A stretch of 64,000 nucleotides of DNA from Paenibacillus andongensis (lineage in GTDB: Bacteria > Bacillota > Bacilli > Paenibacillales > NBRC-103111): assembly GCF_025369935.1 (NCBI RefSeq), contig NZ_CP104467.1, positions 945,001-1,009,000 of the forward strand, written 5' to 3'. The position numbers and the translations under genes are program-made. Shown here one piece after another: positions 1 to 10,276 of this stretch (positions within the stretch are counted from its first letter, which is position 1; each line of letters begins with the position of its first letter). Under the pieces are notes generated by a model. That model was not told the origin of the DNA. It saw only the letters and a list, made by a program, of their open reading frames with translations, and ran no database searches.

Positions 1-1603
<1,603 letters not shown>

Positions 1604-1670
1604 AAACCCTGAGTGTTACTTTACGCAAGTTTCGTATCTAGTTTTCAAGGCGCAAACCACGCTTTGACTG

Positions 1671-1787
1671 TTTGGTGATGATGGCGGAGGGGACCCACGC
1701 GTTCCCATCTCGAACACGACCGTTAAGCCCTCCAGCGTCGATGGTACTTGAACCGCAGGGTTCTGGGAGAGTAGAACGTTGCCAAGC
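1671..1787 (+). rRNA. rrf: 5S ribosomal RNA
   Basis: A 117-nt 5S gene starting TTTGGTGATGATGGCGGAGG and ending with the complementary tail GTTGCCAAGC. It contains the conserved CCCATCTCGAACACG loop. It lies 67 nt after the 23S end, the usual Firmicutes spacing, and belongs to the same rrn transcript. Confidence 0.96.
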
Positions 1788-1838
1788 AGTACCCGCAAGG
1801 GTATTAGCAACAATTGTAGGGATCATATCTAACTATGA

Positions 1839-1917
<79 letters not shown>

Positions 1918-1922
1918 GATGC

Positions 1923-1998
1923 GAGTCATTAGCTCAGTTGGTAGAGCACCTGACTTTTAATCAGGGTGTCGTAGGTTCGAATCCTACATGACTCACCA
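1923..1998 (+). tRNA. tRNA-Lys (TTT)
   Basis: 76-nt cloverleaf with acceptor GAGTCAT/ATGACTC, anticodon TTT in loop CTTTTAA, T-loop GTTCGAATC and an encoded CCA. Seven bases separate it from tRNA-fMet, so it is part of one processed transcript. Confidence 0.95.
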
Positions 1999-2017
1999 TT
2001 TGCCTTATTTACAGCAT

Positions 2018-2097
2018 GCGCGTATGGCGGAATTGGCAGACGCACTAGACTTAGGATCTAGCGGGCGACCGTGGGGGTTCAAGTCCCTCTACGCGCA
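2018..2097 (+). tRNA. tRNA-Leu (TAG), no encoded CCA
   Basis: Type II tRNA with acceptor GCGCGTA/TACGCGC, anticodon TAG in loop CTTAGGA and a short variable arm. A73 is followed by TCA rather than CCA, so the CCA tail must be added by nucleotidyltransferase. The fMet, Lys, Gly and Arg genes in this cluster do encode CCA. Confidence 0.93.
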
Positions 2098-2104
2098 TCA
2101 ATCA

Positions 2105-2133
2105 TCCCCAAGTCGTACGATACGGCTTGGGGA
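2105..2133 (+). other. Stem-loop between tRNA-Leu and tRNA-Gly
   Basis: Arms TCCCCAAG and CTTGGGGA, then a T-G wobble, then CGTA/TACG around a CGA loop, giving a stem of about 13 bp. No T-run follows, so it is not an intrinsic terminator. It may be a processing hairpin, or a remnant of terminator-like sequence inside the tRNA operon. Confidence 0.6.
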
Positions 2134-2140
2134 TCCCTAT

Positions 2141-2215
2141 GCGGAAGTGGCTCAGCGGTAGAGCATCGCCTTGCCAAGGCGAGGGTCGCGGGTTCGATCC
2201 CCGTCTTCCGCTCCA
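2141..2215 (+). tRNA. tRNA-Gly (GCC)
   Basis: 75-nt cloverleaf with acceptor GCGGAAG/CTTCCGC, anticodon GCC in loop TTGCCAA, T-loop GTTCGATCC and an encoded CCA. It sits 8 nt after the stem-loop that separates it from tRNA-Leu. Confidence 0.95.
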
Positions 2216-2224
2216 TTTTATTAA

Positions 2225-2301
2225 GCGCCCTTAGCTCAGCTGGATAGAGTATTTGACTACGAATCAAAAGGTCGGGAGTTCGAATCTCTCAGGGCGCGCC
2301 A
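2225..2301 (+). tRNA. tRNA-Arg (ACG)
   Basis: 77-nt cloverleaf with acceptor GCGCCCT/AGGGCGC, anticodon ACG in loop CTACGAA (A34 presumably edited to inosine by TadA) and an encoded CCA. Confidence 0.94.
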
Positions 2302-2327
2302 TTTTTTTTAGAATATCATAGTAGTTC

Positions 2328-2401
2328 CGGGACGTAGCTCAGCTTGGTAGAGCACCTGCTTTGGGAGCAGGGGGTCGCATGTTCAAATCGTGTCGTCCCG
2401 A
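2328..2401 (+). tRNA. tRNA-Pro (TGG), no encoded CCA
   Basis: Acceptor CGGGACG/CGTCCCG, anticodon TGG in loop TTTGGGA, and A73 followed by TCA instead of CCA. It is the last tRNA before the cluster terminator. Confidence 0.93.
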
Positions 2402-2408
2402 TCATATT

Positions 2409-2455
2409 AAAGCATAATTTAGTAGTGAATTCACTGCTAGATTATGCTTTTTTTT
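2409..2455 (+). terminator. Intrinsic terminator of the rrn-tRNA operon
   Basis: Long hairpin with arms AAAGCATAAT and ATTATGCTTT and an inner TAGTAGTGA/TCACTGCTA stem, followed directly by eight T. It starts 8 nt after tRNA-Pro. Confidence 0.9.
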
Positions 2456-2488
2456 GTGGAGCTCGGCTTGAAGCGGCAATTAGGATGA

Positions 2489-2557
2489 CAGTTAAAGCAT
2501 GAAGATGACATTTTCATTGTAGATGAAGGCGATCAAGACTTACCCTTGCGGTATTGA
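2489..2557 (+). pseudogene. Possible 3' remnant of an unknown gene
   Basis: A short open stretch follows a TGA at 2486-2488 and reads QLKHEDDIFIVDEGDQDLPL then RY and stop. The same frame is also open upstream from 2456. It looks like a natural protein C-terminus and is followed 24 nt later by a good intrinsic terminator, although no intact gene precedes it. The product is not recognised. It may be chance. Confidence 0.3.
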
Positions 2558-2580
2558 GTTTATTGAACGTACCCACTCAA

Positions 2581-2624
2581 AACCTCTTTCTCACTTATAA
2601 GTTAACTGAGAAGAGGTTATTTTT
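2581..2624 (+). terminator. Orphan intrinsic terminator upstream of the secreted-protein gene
   Basis: Arms AACCTCTTTCTCA and TGAGAAGAGGTT with a short AT-rich loop, then ATTTTT. It lies between the tRNA operon and the CDS at 2702. It may end the degraded reading frame before it, or act as an attenuator for the downstream gene. The rest of 2456-2701 shows no other gene. Confidence 0.65.
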
Positions 2625-2701
2625 ACCTATAAAAATAGAGGAAGATGTCAAATCATGTCGAATGAAATATGAACAGATTATTGGTCTAAGGGGAGAGTTA
2701 G

Positions 2702-4525
2702 ATGAAAATAAGTCATTCAAAATGGATAGCAGCTTTAATTGTTACAATCGGATTGCTGCTAGGGTTACCTAATATTGATAAGGTTTCAGCAACGGTTTTG
2801 CCGGGTGGCGCAGGTGTTTCAGCTGCTTCCATTGAAGTCACCGTGAAAAATCCAGAGTCAAAACCAGTTAGCTCAGCAAAGGTTGTTGTTACTTCACCGA
2901 ATTTACCGTTTCCATTACGAATTCAGTTAGATGGGAATGGATATGGCAAACTAGAAAATTTGCCAGTTGCAAATTATAACATCTACATCTCAGCTCCTGG
3001 GTATTTCAACGATACATATATTGGCGGTCAAGTTAGTGGTAACTATCAGCATGAAGTAACGTTGGAGCATAGGAGTGGTCAAGTTGAAATAATGAATTTT
3101 TATATTTATGACCCTTTTGAATACTCTTCTCTAGATCAAATTAAAGGGACTGTTTATTGGAGCACATACGGTACAATACCACAGGATAGCAAAATAAATA
3201 TTAATTTTTTTGATAATAATAACACGGTAGTTGGTAATGTTTATTCTGGTATTAATCCTAATGCTAATATTTACACAGTGCCGGTTGGGATTTCCATCCC
3301 AGCGGGAGCGACAAGGATAGGCTTGGAGTTGCAGTCAGAATCATCTGTCTTGGCTCAGGTGACACGTCCGATTTGGAAATCATCCTTGTATTCGCCTGGT
3401 CAAGTACTTTTCAAGGATACTAATCCGGCCGGCGGAGTTATTGATGGAGTACTGAATTGGACTGGATCTGTGAATGAATCTCAAGTTACAGGCTACCGAG
3501 TTTTTTATCGTACCAAGAATGCACTAAATATAGAGCATCATTTGGGTGTTGTCGAAAAAAGGGCGGATAAAATTTATCAGTTTACTCTGCCAACGCTGCC
3601 AACAGATGTCGCAGAAATCGGAGTAGTAGTAAATAACAGCAATGGAGAAGAACCTGGAAGTTGGCCCATTCTATCCATGTATGATAATCGTTTATCGGAT
3701 CCATTAACGTCTGTCCCTATAACATCCAATTTGCCTGTACCGAGGATTGTCGAAGGGCAGCTGAATTACCCGAAAGCAGGGAAAATAGCTGGTTGGTTAA
3801 GATGGGAAGTAACGTCAGATCGTAATATGCTTCTTCAACTAGCGGGTCAAACCATTTATTTTACCGATGCACATGGTACAAAATTACAACTGATCGGTTC
3901 TGCCTTTGAACCTCGTATCAATGATAATACTATGAATTATAACAGTCTAAATATTAACGAGCTTATCAGCATCCCGAATGGCGCAACGCAGATTGCGATA
4001 TACTCTGTGCTAGAAAATGGCAAAGAGAATGACATACCAGCTTATTATCCGCTTCCCCCAACGATTCAATTCATTGATTGGGACGAGCACTATCGCAGTA
4101 TCCGTGGACATATCACATGGAGTCAAGACAACGATGAGTCGAACATTAAGGCGTACTATGCTTATTTTACAGGGTATAATGTGATTCCGGTTGAAATAGG
4201 CCATGTACCTATAGGGGCACCATGGAGACTCTCTATACCTTCTTCTATCACGATTCCACAAGGAACAAATTTAATATCGATTTATACAATGGACTATAAT
4301 AACCACTTGTCTCCTTATGGCTCACCGGTCTATATTTATGACAATACTACGTCTTATCAGGTACAAAATGCGCTTAAGCAAAAATACTTTACGGGAACTA
4401 CAGCAATCGACATCGAACAGATCCTGCTAACTCTCAACAATCCGTCTAACCCTTTCTCCCAAATTAGTAAAGAGGACACAAAGCTCTTGTTATCACTCAT
4501 TAAGCCGATTATGTCAGCTAACTAG
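2702..4525 (+). CDS. Secreted protein with carboxypeptidase-regulatory-like domain and repeated beta domains
   Basis: 607 residues. An N-terminal signal peptide (residues 1-31, KISHSKWIAALIVTIGLLLG core, cleavage near VSA) indicates export. Residues about 42-125 resemble a carboxypeptidase regulatory-like beta sandwich (VTVKNPESKPVSSAKVVVTS, then a YNIYISAPGY strand). The rest holds several copies of a beta domain of about 100 residues, recognisable by the recurring pattern G-x-[LI]-x-W (GTVYW, GVLNW, GWLRW, GHITW). The last 45 residues contain a dockerin-like or EF-hand-like stretch. The start is fixed by AAGGGGAGAG at 2689. It is monocistronic and ends in a terminator. The role is unknown; a cell-surface or matrix protein is an inference. 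Confidence 0.8.
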   Translation: MKISHSKWIAALIVTIGLLLGLPNIDKVSATVLPGGAGVSAASIEVTVKNPESKPVSSAKVVVTSPNLPFPLRIQLDGNGYGKLENLPVANYNIYISAPGYFNDTYIGGQVSGNYQHEVTLEHRSGQVEIMNFYIYDPFEYSSLDQIKGTVYWSTYGTIPQDSKININFFDNNNTVVGNVYSGINPNANIYTVPVGISIPAGATRIGLELQSESSVLAQVTRPIWKSSLYSPGQVLFKDTNPAGGVIDGVLNWTGSVNESQVTGYRVFYRTKNALNIEHHLGVVEKRADKIYQFTLPTLPTDVAEIGVVVNNSNGEEPGSWPILSMYDNRLSDPLTSVPITSNLPVPRIVEGQLNYPKAGKIAGWLRWEVTSDRNMLLQLAGQTIYFTDAHGTKLQLIGSAFEPRINDNTMNYNSLNINELISIPNGATQIAIYSVLENGKENDIPAYYPLPPTIQFIDWDEHYRSIRGHITWSQDNDESNIKAYYAYFTGYNVIPVEIGHVPIGAPWRLSIPSSITIPQGTNLISIYTMDYNNHLSPYGSPVYIYDNTTSYQVQNALKQKYFTGTTAIDIEQILLTLNNPSNPFSQISKEDTKLLLSLIKPIMSAN

Positions 4526-4538
4526 ATCTTTATAACTA

Positions 4539-4585
4539 GAAAAGGTCAGTCTATTTCATCAGAAATAGGCTGGTCTTTTTCCTTT
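4539..4585 (+). terminator. Intrinsic terminator after the secreted-protein gene
   Basis: Arms AAAAGGTCAGTCTATTTC and GAAATAGGCTGGTCTTTTT around ATCA, ending in a T-run. It lies 14 nt after the stop codon. Confidence 0.88.
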
Positions 4586-4773
4586 TGTTGCGGGATCTAC
4601 GCAAGTGATCTGACAGAAATCGAGAGAATAATCCAAGAAATTAACAAAAAATGAGTAATTATATAGCAATATGAGTAAAAAAATATTAAAATAATGGAAA
4701 TTTTTATTTATAATAGAGGAGAATCTCCTTATTAAGAAGAACTAGTACTAATTAAATAGTTGGGGAAGTTTAT

Positions 4774-5835
4774 TTGAGAAGAATAAGAGGTACATCTATG
4801 CAGAATTCATTGTTTTTTAAAAATGTGATAAATTCTGATTCCATCTTCGAATCGATCGGACAATTGAGTGATATCGCCAAGAAAACAATTGGCTGCGAGC
4901 ATATCTCTCTCTTTCTTATAGATGAGAAACATCAGAGCACCCCAGCTTCTTATTCGGTTAATATTAGTACGGCAGTCATGGAACAGTTACAACAAATTGT
5001 GCTCCAAATGCAGTTTTTTTACCGAAATCCTGATGGAATACATTTGTCTGTACATAAGGCAGAAGGACATATAAAAAATTATCTTATATTGAGTAAATAT
5101 GAGTGTATATACGGTTTTCATATCAAGCATGGTCTATCTTACGGGGCTTTATTATTCTCATTTCCTTCTGATATTCAACTTACGGAGGATCAATTGCATC
5201 TGTGCAATCTCATTAAACTGCATATGGAACAATTGATTAAAAAGATTCAATTCCGGAGACAAGTGCTGAAACAGAAAGCTTACGAGAATCTTTTTAATAC
5301 GTTAAGGGTTAAAGATAGCTTTACGGTTGATCACTGTTATAATGTCGCTTTCTACTCTACTTTGCTTGGAGCTAAAGTGGGTGTAAGTGAGACTGAACTG
5401 GAACGCCTGAAGTTAGGGGCTCTTTTGCATGACATTGGTAAAATAGCAATTCCCGATCATATTTTGATGAAACCCGGGCGATTATCAGATGAAGAATTTA
5501 ACGTCATTCGCCAACATCCTGTATTTGGCTATGAGCTGCTCAAAGATTTGCCGGATGTTGAGCACCTTCTGCCTATTGTAAAATGGCATCATGAACGCAT
5601 GGATGGGAGAGGATATCCAGATAATCTGCAGGGTGAAGACATTCCCTTGCTTGTACGCATTGTAAGTATTGCAGATGCATTTGATGCGATGACTTCTACG
5701 AGAGTATACCGAGATTCGCTGCACGTGCATGAAGTCAGGGAACAGCTCCTTATTCACGCGGGCCAGCAGTTTGATGAGGAATTGGTGCGAATTTTCTTAA
5801 GTATCATCGATGAGCAGATGCAAATGAATGGATAA
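4774..5835 (+). CDS. HD-GYP domain cyclic-di-GMP phosphodiesterase with GAF-like N-terminus
   Basis: 353 residues. Residues about 15-160 form a GAF-like sensor. Residues about 170-345 are an HD-GYP domain with the HD pair at H219-D220 (LLHDIGK), HHERMDGRGYP with GYP at 280-282, and SIADAFDAMTS. The family hydrolyses c-di-GMP to pGpG/GMP using a di- or trinuclear metal site. The start is either TTG 4774 (GGGGAAG at 4762) or ATG 4798 (AAGAGG at 4785); both have usable ribosome binding sites. It is the first gene of a four-gene operon and overlaps the diguanylate cyclase gene by 8 bp. The pairing of opposing c-di-GMP enzymes suggests a local signalling unit. No transmembrane segment is seen, so it is probably cytosolic. 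Confidence 0.9.
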   Translation: MRRIRGTSMQNSLFFKNVINSDSIFESIGQLSDIAKKTIGCEHISLFLIDEKHQSTPASYSVNISTAVMEQLQQIVLQMQFFYRNPDGIHLSVHKAEGHIKNYLILSKYECIYGFHIKHGLSYGALLFSFPSDIQLTEDQLHLCNLIKLHMEQLIKKIQFRRQVLKQKAYENLFNTLRVKDSFTVDHCYNVAFYSTLLGAKVGVSETELERLKLGALLHDIGKIAIPDHILMKPGRLSDEEFNVIRQHPVFGYELLKDLPDVEHLLPIVKWHHERMDGRGYPDNLQGEDIPLLVRIVSIADAFDAMTSTRVYRDSLHVHEVREQLLIHAGQQFDEELVRIFLSIIDEQMQMNG

Positions 5836-6775
5836 TAACTTAGCAACAGGCAACTATTTTAGTAATGAAAGCTGGGATAGATTAATGAAATGTCGCATTC
5901 TTATCGTCGATGACGAACCCCATAATTTAAATATACTTCGAATATTTTTAAATTCGTTACATTATGAAATCATCACGGTTGAGGATGGAAAAGAGGCTCT
6001 CTCTATGGTCAAAGAGACGGCACCTGATCTTATTTTGCTTGATGTGATGATGCCTGACGTGACTGGATTTGAAATATGTAAACAATTAATAGCTCAAAGC
6101 GATTTTGATATTCCGATTATTTTCTTATCTGCAAATGCACAGAAAGAAGATATTTTACAAGGACTACGCTTAGGAGCCATTGATTATTTGACCAAGCCAT
6201 TCGATCTGGATGTGCTGGAACGAAAGGTTGAAATAGCCCTCCACCAAAAAGCGAAGGTTAAAAACCTGAAGAAAGACAATAAACAATTAGCCAAATTGGT
6301 TTATGTGGATGCGTTAACTGGTTTATATAATCGAGCATACCTGGATATTACCATTCGGATGATCAAAGAGGGAACCAAGCAATTTCAAGCCGCTATGATG
6401 GTGGATATGGATTATTTTAAGGACATTAATGATAACTATGGTCATTTGGTTGGGGATCAAGTTTTGAGGGAAGTTGCAACGATCATATCGTCGAAAATCT
6501 CTTGCGAGCATGATCTAGCCTTTCGGTATGGCGGGGACGAGTACTTGGTCTTACTCCAAAATGAGGCGAATTGTGTAGAAATTGCAGATAGCATTATTAA
6601 GGCTGTCGACGGTTTAAAGGTTAGTTTGGCACCGCATAAATCACAGGAATTTTCAGTGAGCATCGGGTTGACGAAAAATTTCGATCCTACCTCTTTTGAT
6701 CAAATCATTACGCAAGCTGATTCTGCACTTCTCGGAGCCAAGAATAATGGAAGACATCAAATAAAGATTCGTTAA
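5828..6775 (+). CDS. Response regulator with GGDEF output (diguanylate cyclase, PleD-like)
   Basis: 315 residues. A receiver domain (about 18-135) has phospho-acceptor D72 in LLDVMMPD and the conserved lysine in TKPFD. A GGDEF domain (about 155-313) has the active-site motif GGDEY at 235-239. The product inhibitory RxxD site five residues upstream reads CEHD, so the I-site arginine is missing and feedback inhibition by c-di-GMP is probably lost. The start at 5828 overlaps the HD-GYP gene, suggesting translational coupling; ATG 5885 is an alternative. The histidine kinase 21 bp downstream has no receiver of its own and is the obvious partner. Confidence 0.92.
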   Translation: MDNNLATGNYFSNESWDRLMKCRILIVDDEPHNLNILRIFLNSLHYEIITVEDGKEALSMVKETAPDLILLDVMMPDVTGFEICKQLIAQSDFDIPIIFLSANAQKEDILQGLRLGAIDYLTKPFDLDVLERKVEIALHQKAKVKNLKKDNKQLAKLVYVDALTGLYNRAYLDITIRMIKEGTKQFQAAMMVDMDYFKDINDNYGHLVGDQVLREVATIISSKISCEHDLAFRYGGDEYLVLLQNEANCVEIADSIIKAVDGLKVSLAPHKSQEFSVSIGLTKNFDPTSFDQIITQADSALLGAKNNGRHQIKIR

Positions 6776-6796
6776 TAAAAGGGGAATGGGTGGGGC

Positions 6797-8596
6797 ATGG
6801 TCATGGAATTGAAAAGTTTTCAAAAGTTATTTCAAATGACGAAGGTTATTAATTCTCAGTTTGAAATGTCAGAAATCCTGCAAGTCTTCGTTGACGCGAT
6901 AGCTGGAGAGATTACGCAAGCAGATCTTGTTGGTTTTTTCTTGAAACAGCCGGATGGTACTTTTCAAGGATACAAAGGCAATAAACTGCCTGTAGATATA
7001 ACGGAGCTGCTCATTGATCCTAGAGAAGATGAGTTTGTTAGGGATATTCTACGCAACCAAGCTAGCGACTATATTTCTGATACGAGTATCGATCTAAGAT
7101 TGGATCAATCTAAGAGACAATTGTTAAAAATCAAATCGATCCTCGGGATTCCCGTTATTGTAGATAATGACGTGTTTGGACTTGTGTTCGTACACGATTT
7201 CGGTAAACCGATGAATATCACTCAGGAGCAAATGGAAGTTACAGAAGCTTTCGTCAACATGGCCAGTGTGGCGATTCGCAACATCCGTATGTTCGAACAA
7301 CGGCAGCTTCTGATGGAGAAGCAGCAGCTTCTTCTTGACGCGACGAAAGCTTTGTCGGAATCATTGTCTGTCAAAGATGTTCTGAATACTTTTTTCCATT
7401 ACATGCGCAAAGCCAGTGGGTCCAAGGATATTGGAATTCATCTATATAATGAAAAAGAGCACACGATTGAACCCTACCAATTGTCTTCTGAGAATGTAAC
7501 GGTTGACGAATGGAAGGTTAAGCATAGAGAAGTCAAGTTAACGATTGAAAATGACCGCCTTCTTTATGAAGTCATTACTCAGAAGAAATCAGCGGCTATC
7601 GAGGATGTGTACGCGGATCCGCGGCCTAATCATAAAGCGTTCGTCTCATTTGATATTCGGAGTATAATGGTGTTTCCGCTCGTAGCCAAAGGCTCCGTTT
7701 ATGGTGTTGTGGCAATTCCCTCAATCGGGAAGCCGAGGAAGTATGAGGCGAGCATCTTGGAATTCTGCCAATCGATTTCTGATGCTACAGCTACCGCGCT
7801 TTCGAATGCCCAGCATACGGAGACATTGGATCACTCTGTCAATGAACGCTCGATAGAGCTGCAGCATGCTAACTTCAAGCTAGAGGGTCTAGTACGAGAG
7901 CTGGAGCATCTGAATGAGTTGAAGAGCGATTTCATCGCGACACTTTCGCATGAGCTGCGTACGCCGATTACAGCGGTTAAAGGATCTGTAGATATCCTTA
8001 GCAAAGGGATTCTCGGTGGTCTCAATGATTCGCAAAAGGATTTACTGGATATTGCGTCCAAGTCGATCGAGCGTTTGCTGGATCAAGTGAATGAATTGCT
8101 GGATTTCGCTAAAATGGAAAACGGTAAATTTGAATTGGTGTATACCGAAGCTGATTTCAAAGAAATCATCAAGGAATCCGTTCATATTGTGCAATCTTTG
8201 ATCAATAAGAAGAAATTAATTCTGGTTGTTGAATCAGATGCTGAAACGGATACGGTCGTAAGCGTCGATAAGCAGCGCATTTTGCAGATTCTATTGAATT
8301 TACTTTCCAATGCGATTAAATTTACACCGCCTATGGGTGTGATTACGATCAAAACGATTTTTGAAGAAACGGTTCTTACGGTTGAAGTACATGATAGTGG
8401 CATTGGAATCCCTTATGAGAAGCAGAAGAATATTTTCACGAAATTCTATCAAGCCAATAATCAAATTAATGGGACAGGCTTAGGTCTTGCGATTTCAAAA
8501 CAACTTATCGAACTGCATGGCGGTCGGATTTGGTTTGAGAGCACGGAAGGTCAAGGTTCGGTATTCAAATTTACTTTACCTAAAGGAAGGGAGTAA
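6797..8596 (+). CDS. Cytosolic GAF-GAF sensor histidine kinase
   Basis: 599 residues with no transmembrane segment. Two GAF domains (about 10-170 and 185-345) are followed by a coiled coil, a HisKA domain with the phospho-accepting H385 in LSHELRTP, and an HATPase_c domain with N-box NLLSNAIKFT, G1 DSGIGIP and G2 GTGLGLAISK. It senses an unknown small molecule and probably phosphorylates the receiver-GGDEF protein encoded just upstream. The start is ATG 6797 (AAGGGGAA at 6779) or ATG 6803 (GGTGGGG at 6789). Only 5 bp separate it from the ThDP-enzyme gene, so the two are cotranscribed. Confidence 0.92.
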   Translation: MVMELKSFQKLFQMTKVINSQFEMSEILQVFVDAIAGEITQADLVGFFLKQPDGTFQGYKGNKLPVDITELLIDPREDEFVRDILRNQASDYISDTSIDLRLDQSKRQLLKIKSILGIPVIVDNDVFGLVFVHDFGKPMNITQEQMEVTEAFVNMASVAIRNIRMFEQRQLLMEKQQLLLDATKALSESLSVKDVLNTFFHYMRKASGSKDIGIHLYNEKEHTIEPYQLSSENVTVDEWKVKHREVKLTIENDRLLYEVITQKKSAAIEDVYADPRPNHKAFVSFDIRSIMVFPLVAKGSVYGVVAIPSIGKPRKYEASILEFCQSISDATATALSNAQHTETLDHSVNERSIELQHANFKLEGLVRELEHLNELKSDFIATLSHELRTPITAVKGSVDILSKGILGGLNDSQKDLLDIASKSIERLLDQVNELLDFAKMENGKFELVYTEADFKEIIKESVHIVQSLINKKKLILVVESDAETDTVVSVDKQRILQILLNLLSNAIKFTPPMGVITIKTIFEETVLTVEVHDSGIGIPYEKQKNIFTKFYQANNQINGTGLGLAISKQLIELHGGRIWFESTEGQGSVFKFTLPKGRE

Positions 8597-8601
8597 CCAA
8601 T

Positions 8602-10260
8602 ATGCGGGCGATTGAAGTAGGATTGAGATTCCTAGTACAACAAGGTGTACGATATGTTTTCGGTATTCCGGCAGGCTCAATCAATGCGATTTATGACGCC
8701 CTCTTAGACATCCCAGAACTTACACCGATCGTAGCGAAGCATGAGAACAGCTCCGGTTACATGGCAGGCGCATATACGAGAATTACCGGTATTCCATCCA
8801 TTTGTGTGGCATCCAGCGGACCAGGAGCGACGAACCTCGTGACGCCGGCTGCGAATGCTTGGAAGCAGAAGCTTCCTGTTATATTCATCACAGGCTCTGT
8901 GCCGTCGGGGAAAATGGGCAAGGGGGGCGCGCAAGAGCTGTATGCTGAGCCTATCTTTGCATCGATTACGAAGATGAGCCGAACGGTTATAGACCCCAAT
9001 CAACTGCCAGAGATTCTGGCAGAAGCCTATCACACCGCGATTAGCGGCGTGCCGGGACCTGTGCATTTGGCGATTCCTATTGATATTCAAATGACGGATA
9101 TTGGCGAAAGAGAGCTTCCGGTGTTGCCTCCAGTTCAGCCGCCAACGATGGATATGGCAGCAGCGCAGGCGGCTGTTGAGCGAATCAAAGCAGCTGGTCT
9201 ACGTGGAGCGATTCTGCTGGGGAATGGCGCTAAAGCATCGTCTGAAAGCATCGTACAGTTGGCTGAAACGCTTGAGTGGAAAGTGGCAACAACGCCTCGT
9301 GGTAAAGGAGCCTTTCCGGAAAATCATCCGCTTTCCTTAGGGATATATGGCTTATCAGCGAATATTAGAGCGAGCGAGTACTTGAACGGTAACGATCATG
9401 AGGTACTGCTAATCATCGGTTCAAGCTTAGGCGAGCTTGCAACAAGCAACTGGGAACCGCGATTGGTTGCGGGTAGAGAGCTCATTCACATCGATTATGA
9501 TCAAAGTGAATTAGGTAAGTGCTACGAAACCCAATATCCTGTACATGGTGAAATCAAGCTTGTCATTGCGGAATTATTGGAGCAGCTTTCGGCTGATGGA
9601 CAAGATAGATCGTATGCAAGCGAGGCATTCCAAGGGCTAGGAGAAGCAGCGGCAGCTTCCGAACAAGGCGAAGAGAAATGGAATACATTGTCGGCGATCC
9701 GTCGTCTCAGTGCAACAGCACCGAAGAATGCTCGATTCTTCCTAGATATCGGTGAATTCATGACTTATTCGATCCAAAACTTATTAATCGAAAGCGGACA
9801 AGAATTCGATATTGATATCAATTTCGGAGGTATGGGCTCTGGAATCGGAGGCTCGTTAGGAGCGCAATTAGCGGAACCGACTCGACCAACAATTTGTATT
9901 ACAGGCGACGGCTGTTTCTTCATGCATGGTCTCGAAGTGCTAACCGCTAAGGAATACAATCTTCCTATCCTATTTGTAGTCATTAACAATGCCCGTCTCG
10001 GGATGGTTTATCATGGACATATGCTGCAATACAAAAGGTGCCTAGAAGACTTCTCACAAGAGAGAGTTAGTATTGCAGGTGTTGCCCAATCGCTTGGCTT
10101 ACGTCATGCCGAAGTTAGATCTCTGGATCAACTAAAGAGTGAGCATGTGCAAGAGTGGCTTTCTCATGGAGGTCCTGTGGTTGTTGAAGTTATTGTGGAT
10201 GGCAACGAAATTCCGCCAATGGGTGAACGCGTTAAGTTCTTGCAAGGGGCAACGTATTAA
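8602..10260 (+). CDS. Acetolactate-synthase-like thiamine-diphosphate enzyme
   Basis: 552 residues, close to the length of acetohydroxyacid synthase large subunits. The N-terminal pyrimidine-binding domain has FGIPAGSINA and the ThDP-activating glutamate E48 in AKHENSSG, followed by SSGPGATNLVTP. A central domain comes next, then the C-terminal ThDP-pyrophosphate domain with GDG at 435-437 and the NN end of the motif before ARLGMVYHGH. The family carboligates or decarboxylates 2-oxo acids. No small subunit, ilvC or alsD gene is adjacent, so a role in valine/isoleucine or acetoin synthesis is not supported. It is the last gene of the c-di-GMP/histidine kinase operon, and its substrate is unknown. 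Confidence 0.85.
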   Translation: MRAIEVGLRFLVQQGVRYVFGIPAGSINAIYDALLDIPELTPIVAKHENSSGYMAGAYTRITGIPSICVASSGPGATNLVTPAANAWKQKLPVIFITGSVPSGKMGKGGAQELYAEPIFASITKMSRTVIDPNQLPEILAEAYHTAISGVPGPVHLAIPIDIQMTDIGERELPVLPPVQPPTMDMAAAQAAVERIKAAGLRGAILLGNGAKASSESIVQLAETLEWKVATTPRGKGAFPENHPLSLGIYGLSANIRASEYLNGNDHEVLLIIGSSLGELATSNWEPRLVAGRELIHIDYDQSELGKCYETQYPVHGEIKLVIAELLEQLSADGQDRSYASEAFQGLGEAAAASEQGEEKWNTLSAIRRLSATAPKNARFFLDIGEFMTYSIQNLLIESGQEFDIDINFGGMGSGIGGSLGAQLAEPTRPTICITGDGCFFMHGLEVLTAKEYNLPILFVVINNARLGMVYHGHMLQYKRCLEDFSQERVSIAGVAQSLGLRHAEVRSLDQLKSEHVQEWLSHGGPVVVEVIVDGNEIPPMGERVKFLQGATY

Positions 10261-10276
10261 TTGGCTTGAACAAGAG

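Noticed and set aside
2554..2772. 72-codon frame overlapping the start of the secreted-protein gene
   Set aside because: It runs through a terminator hairpin, has no ribosome binding site and overlaps a signal-peptide-coding gene in another frame.
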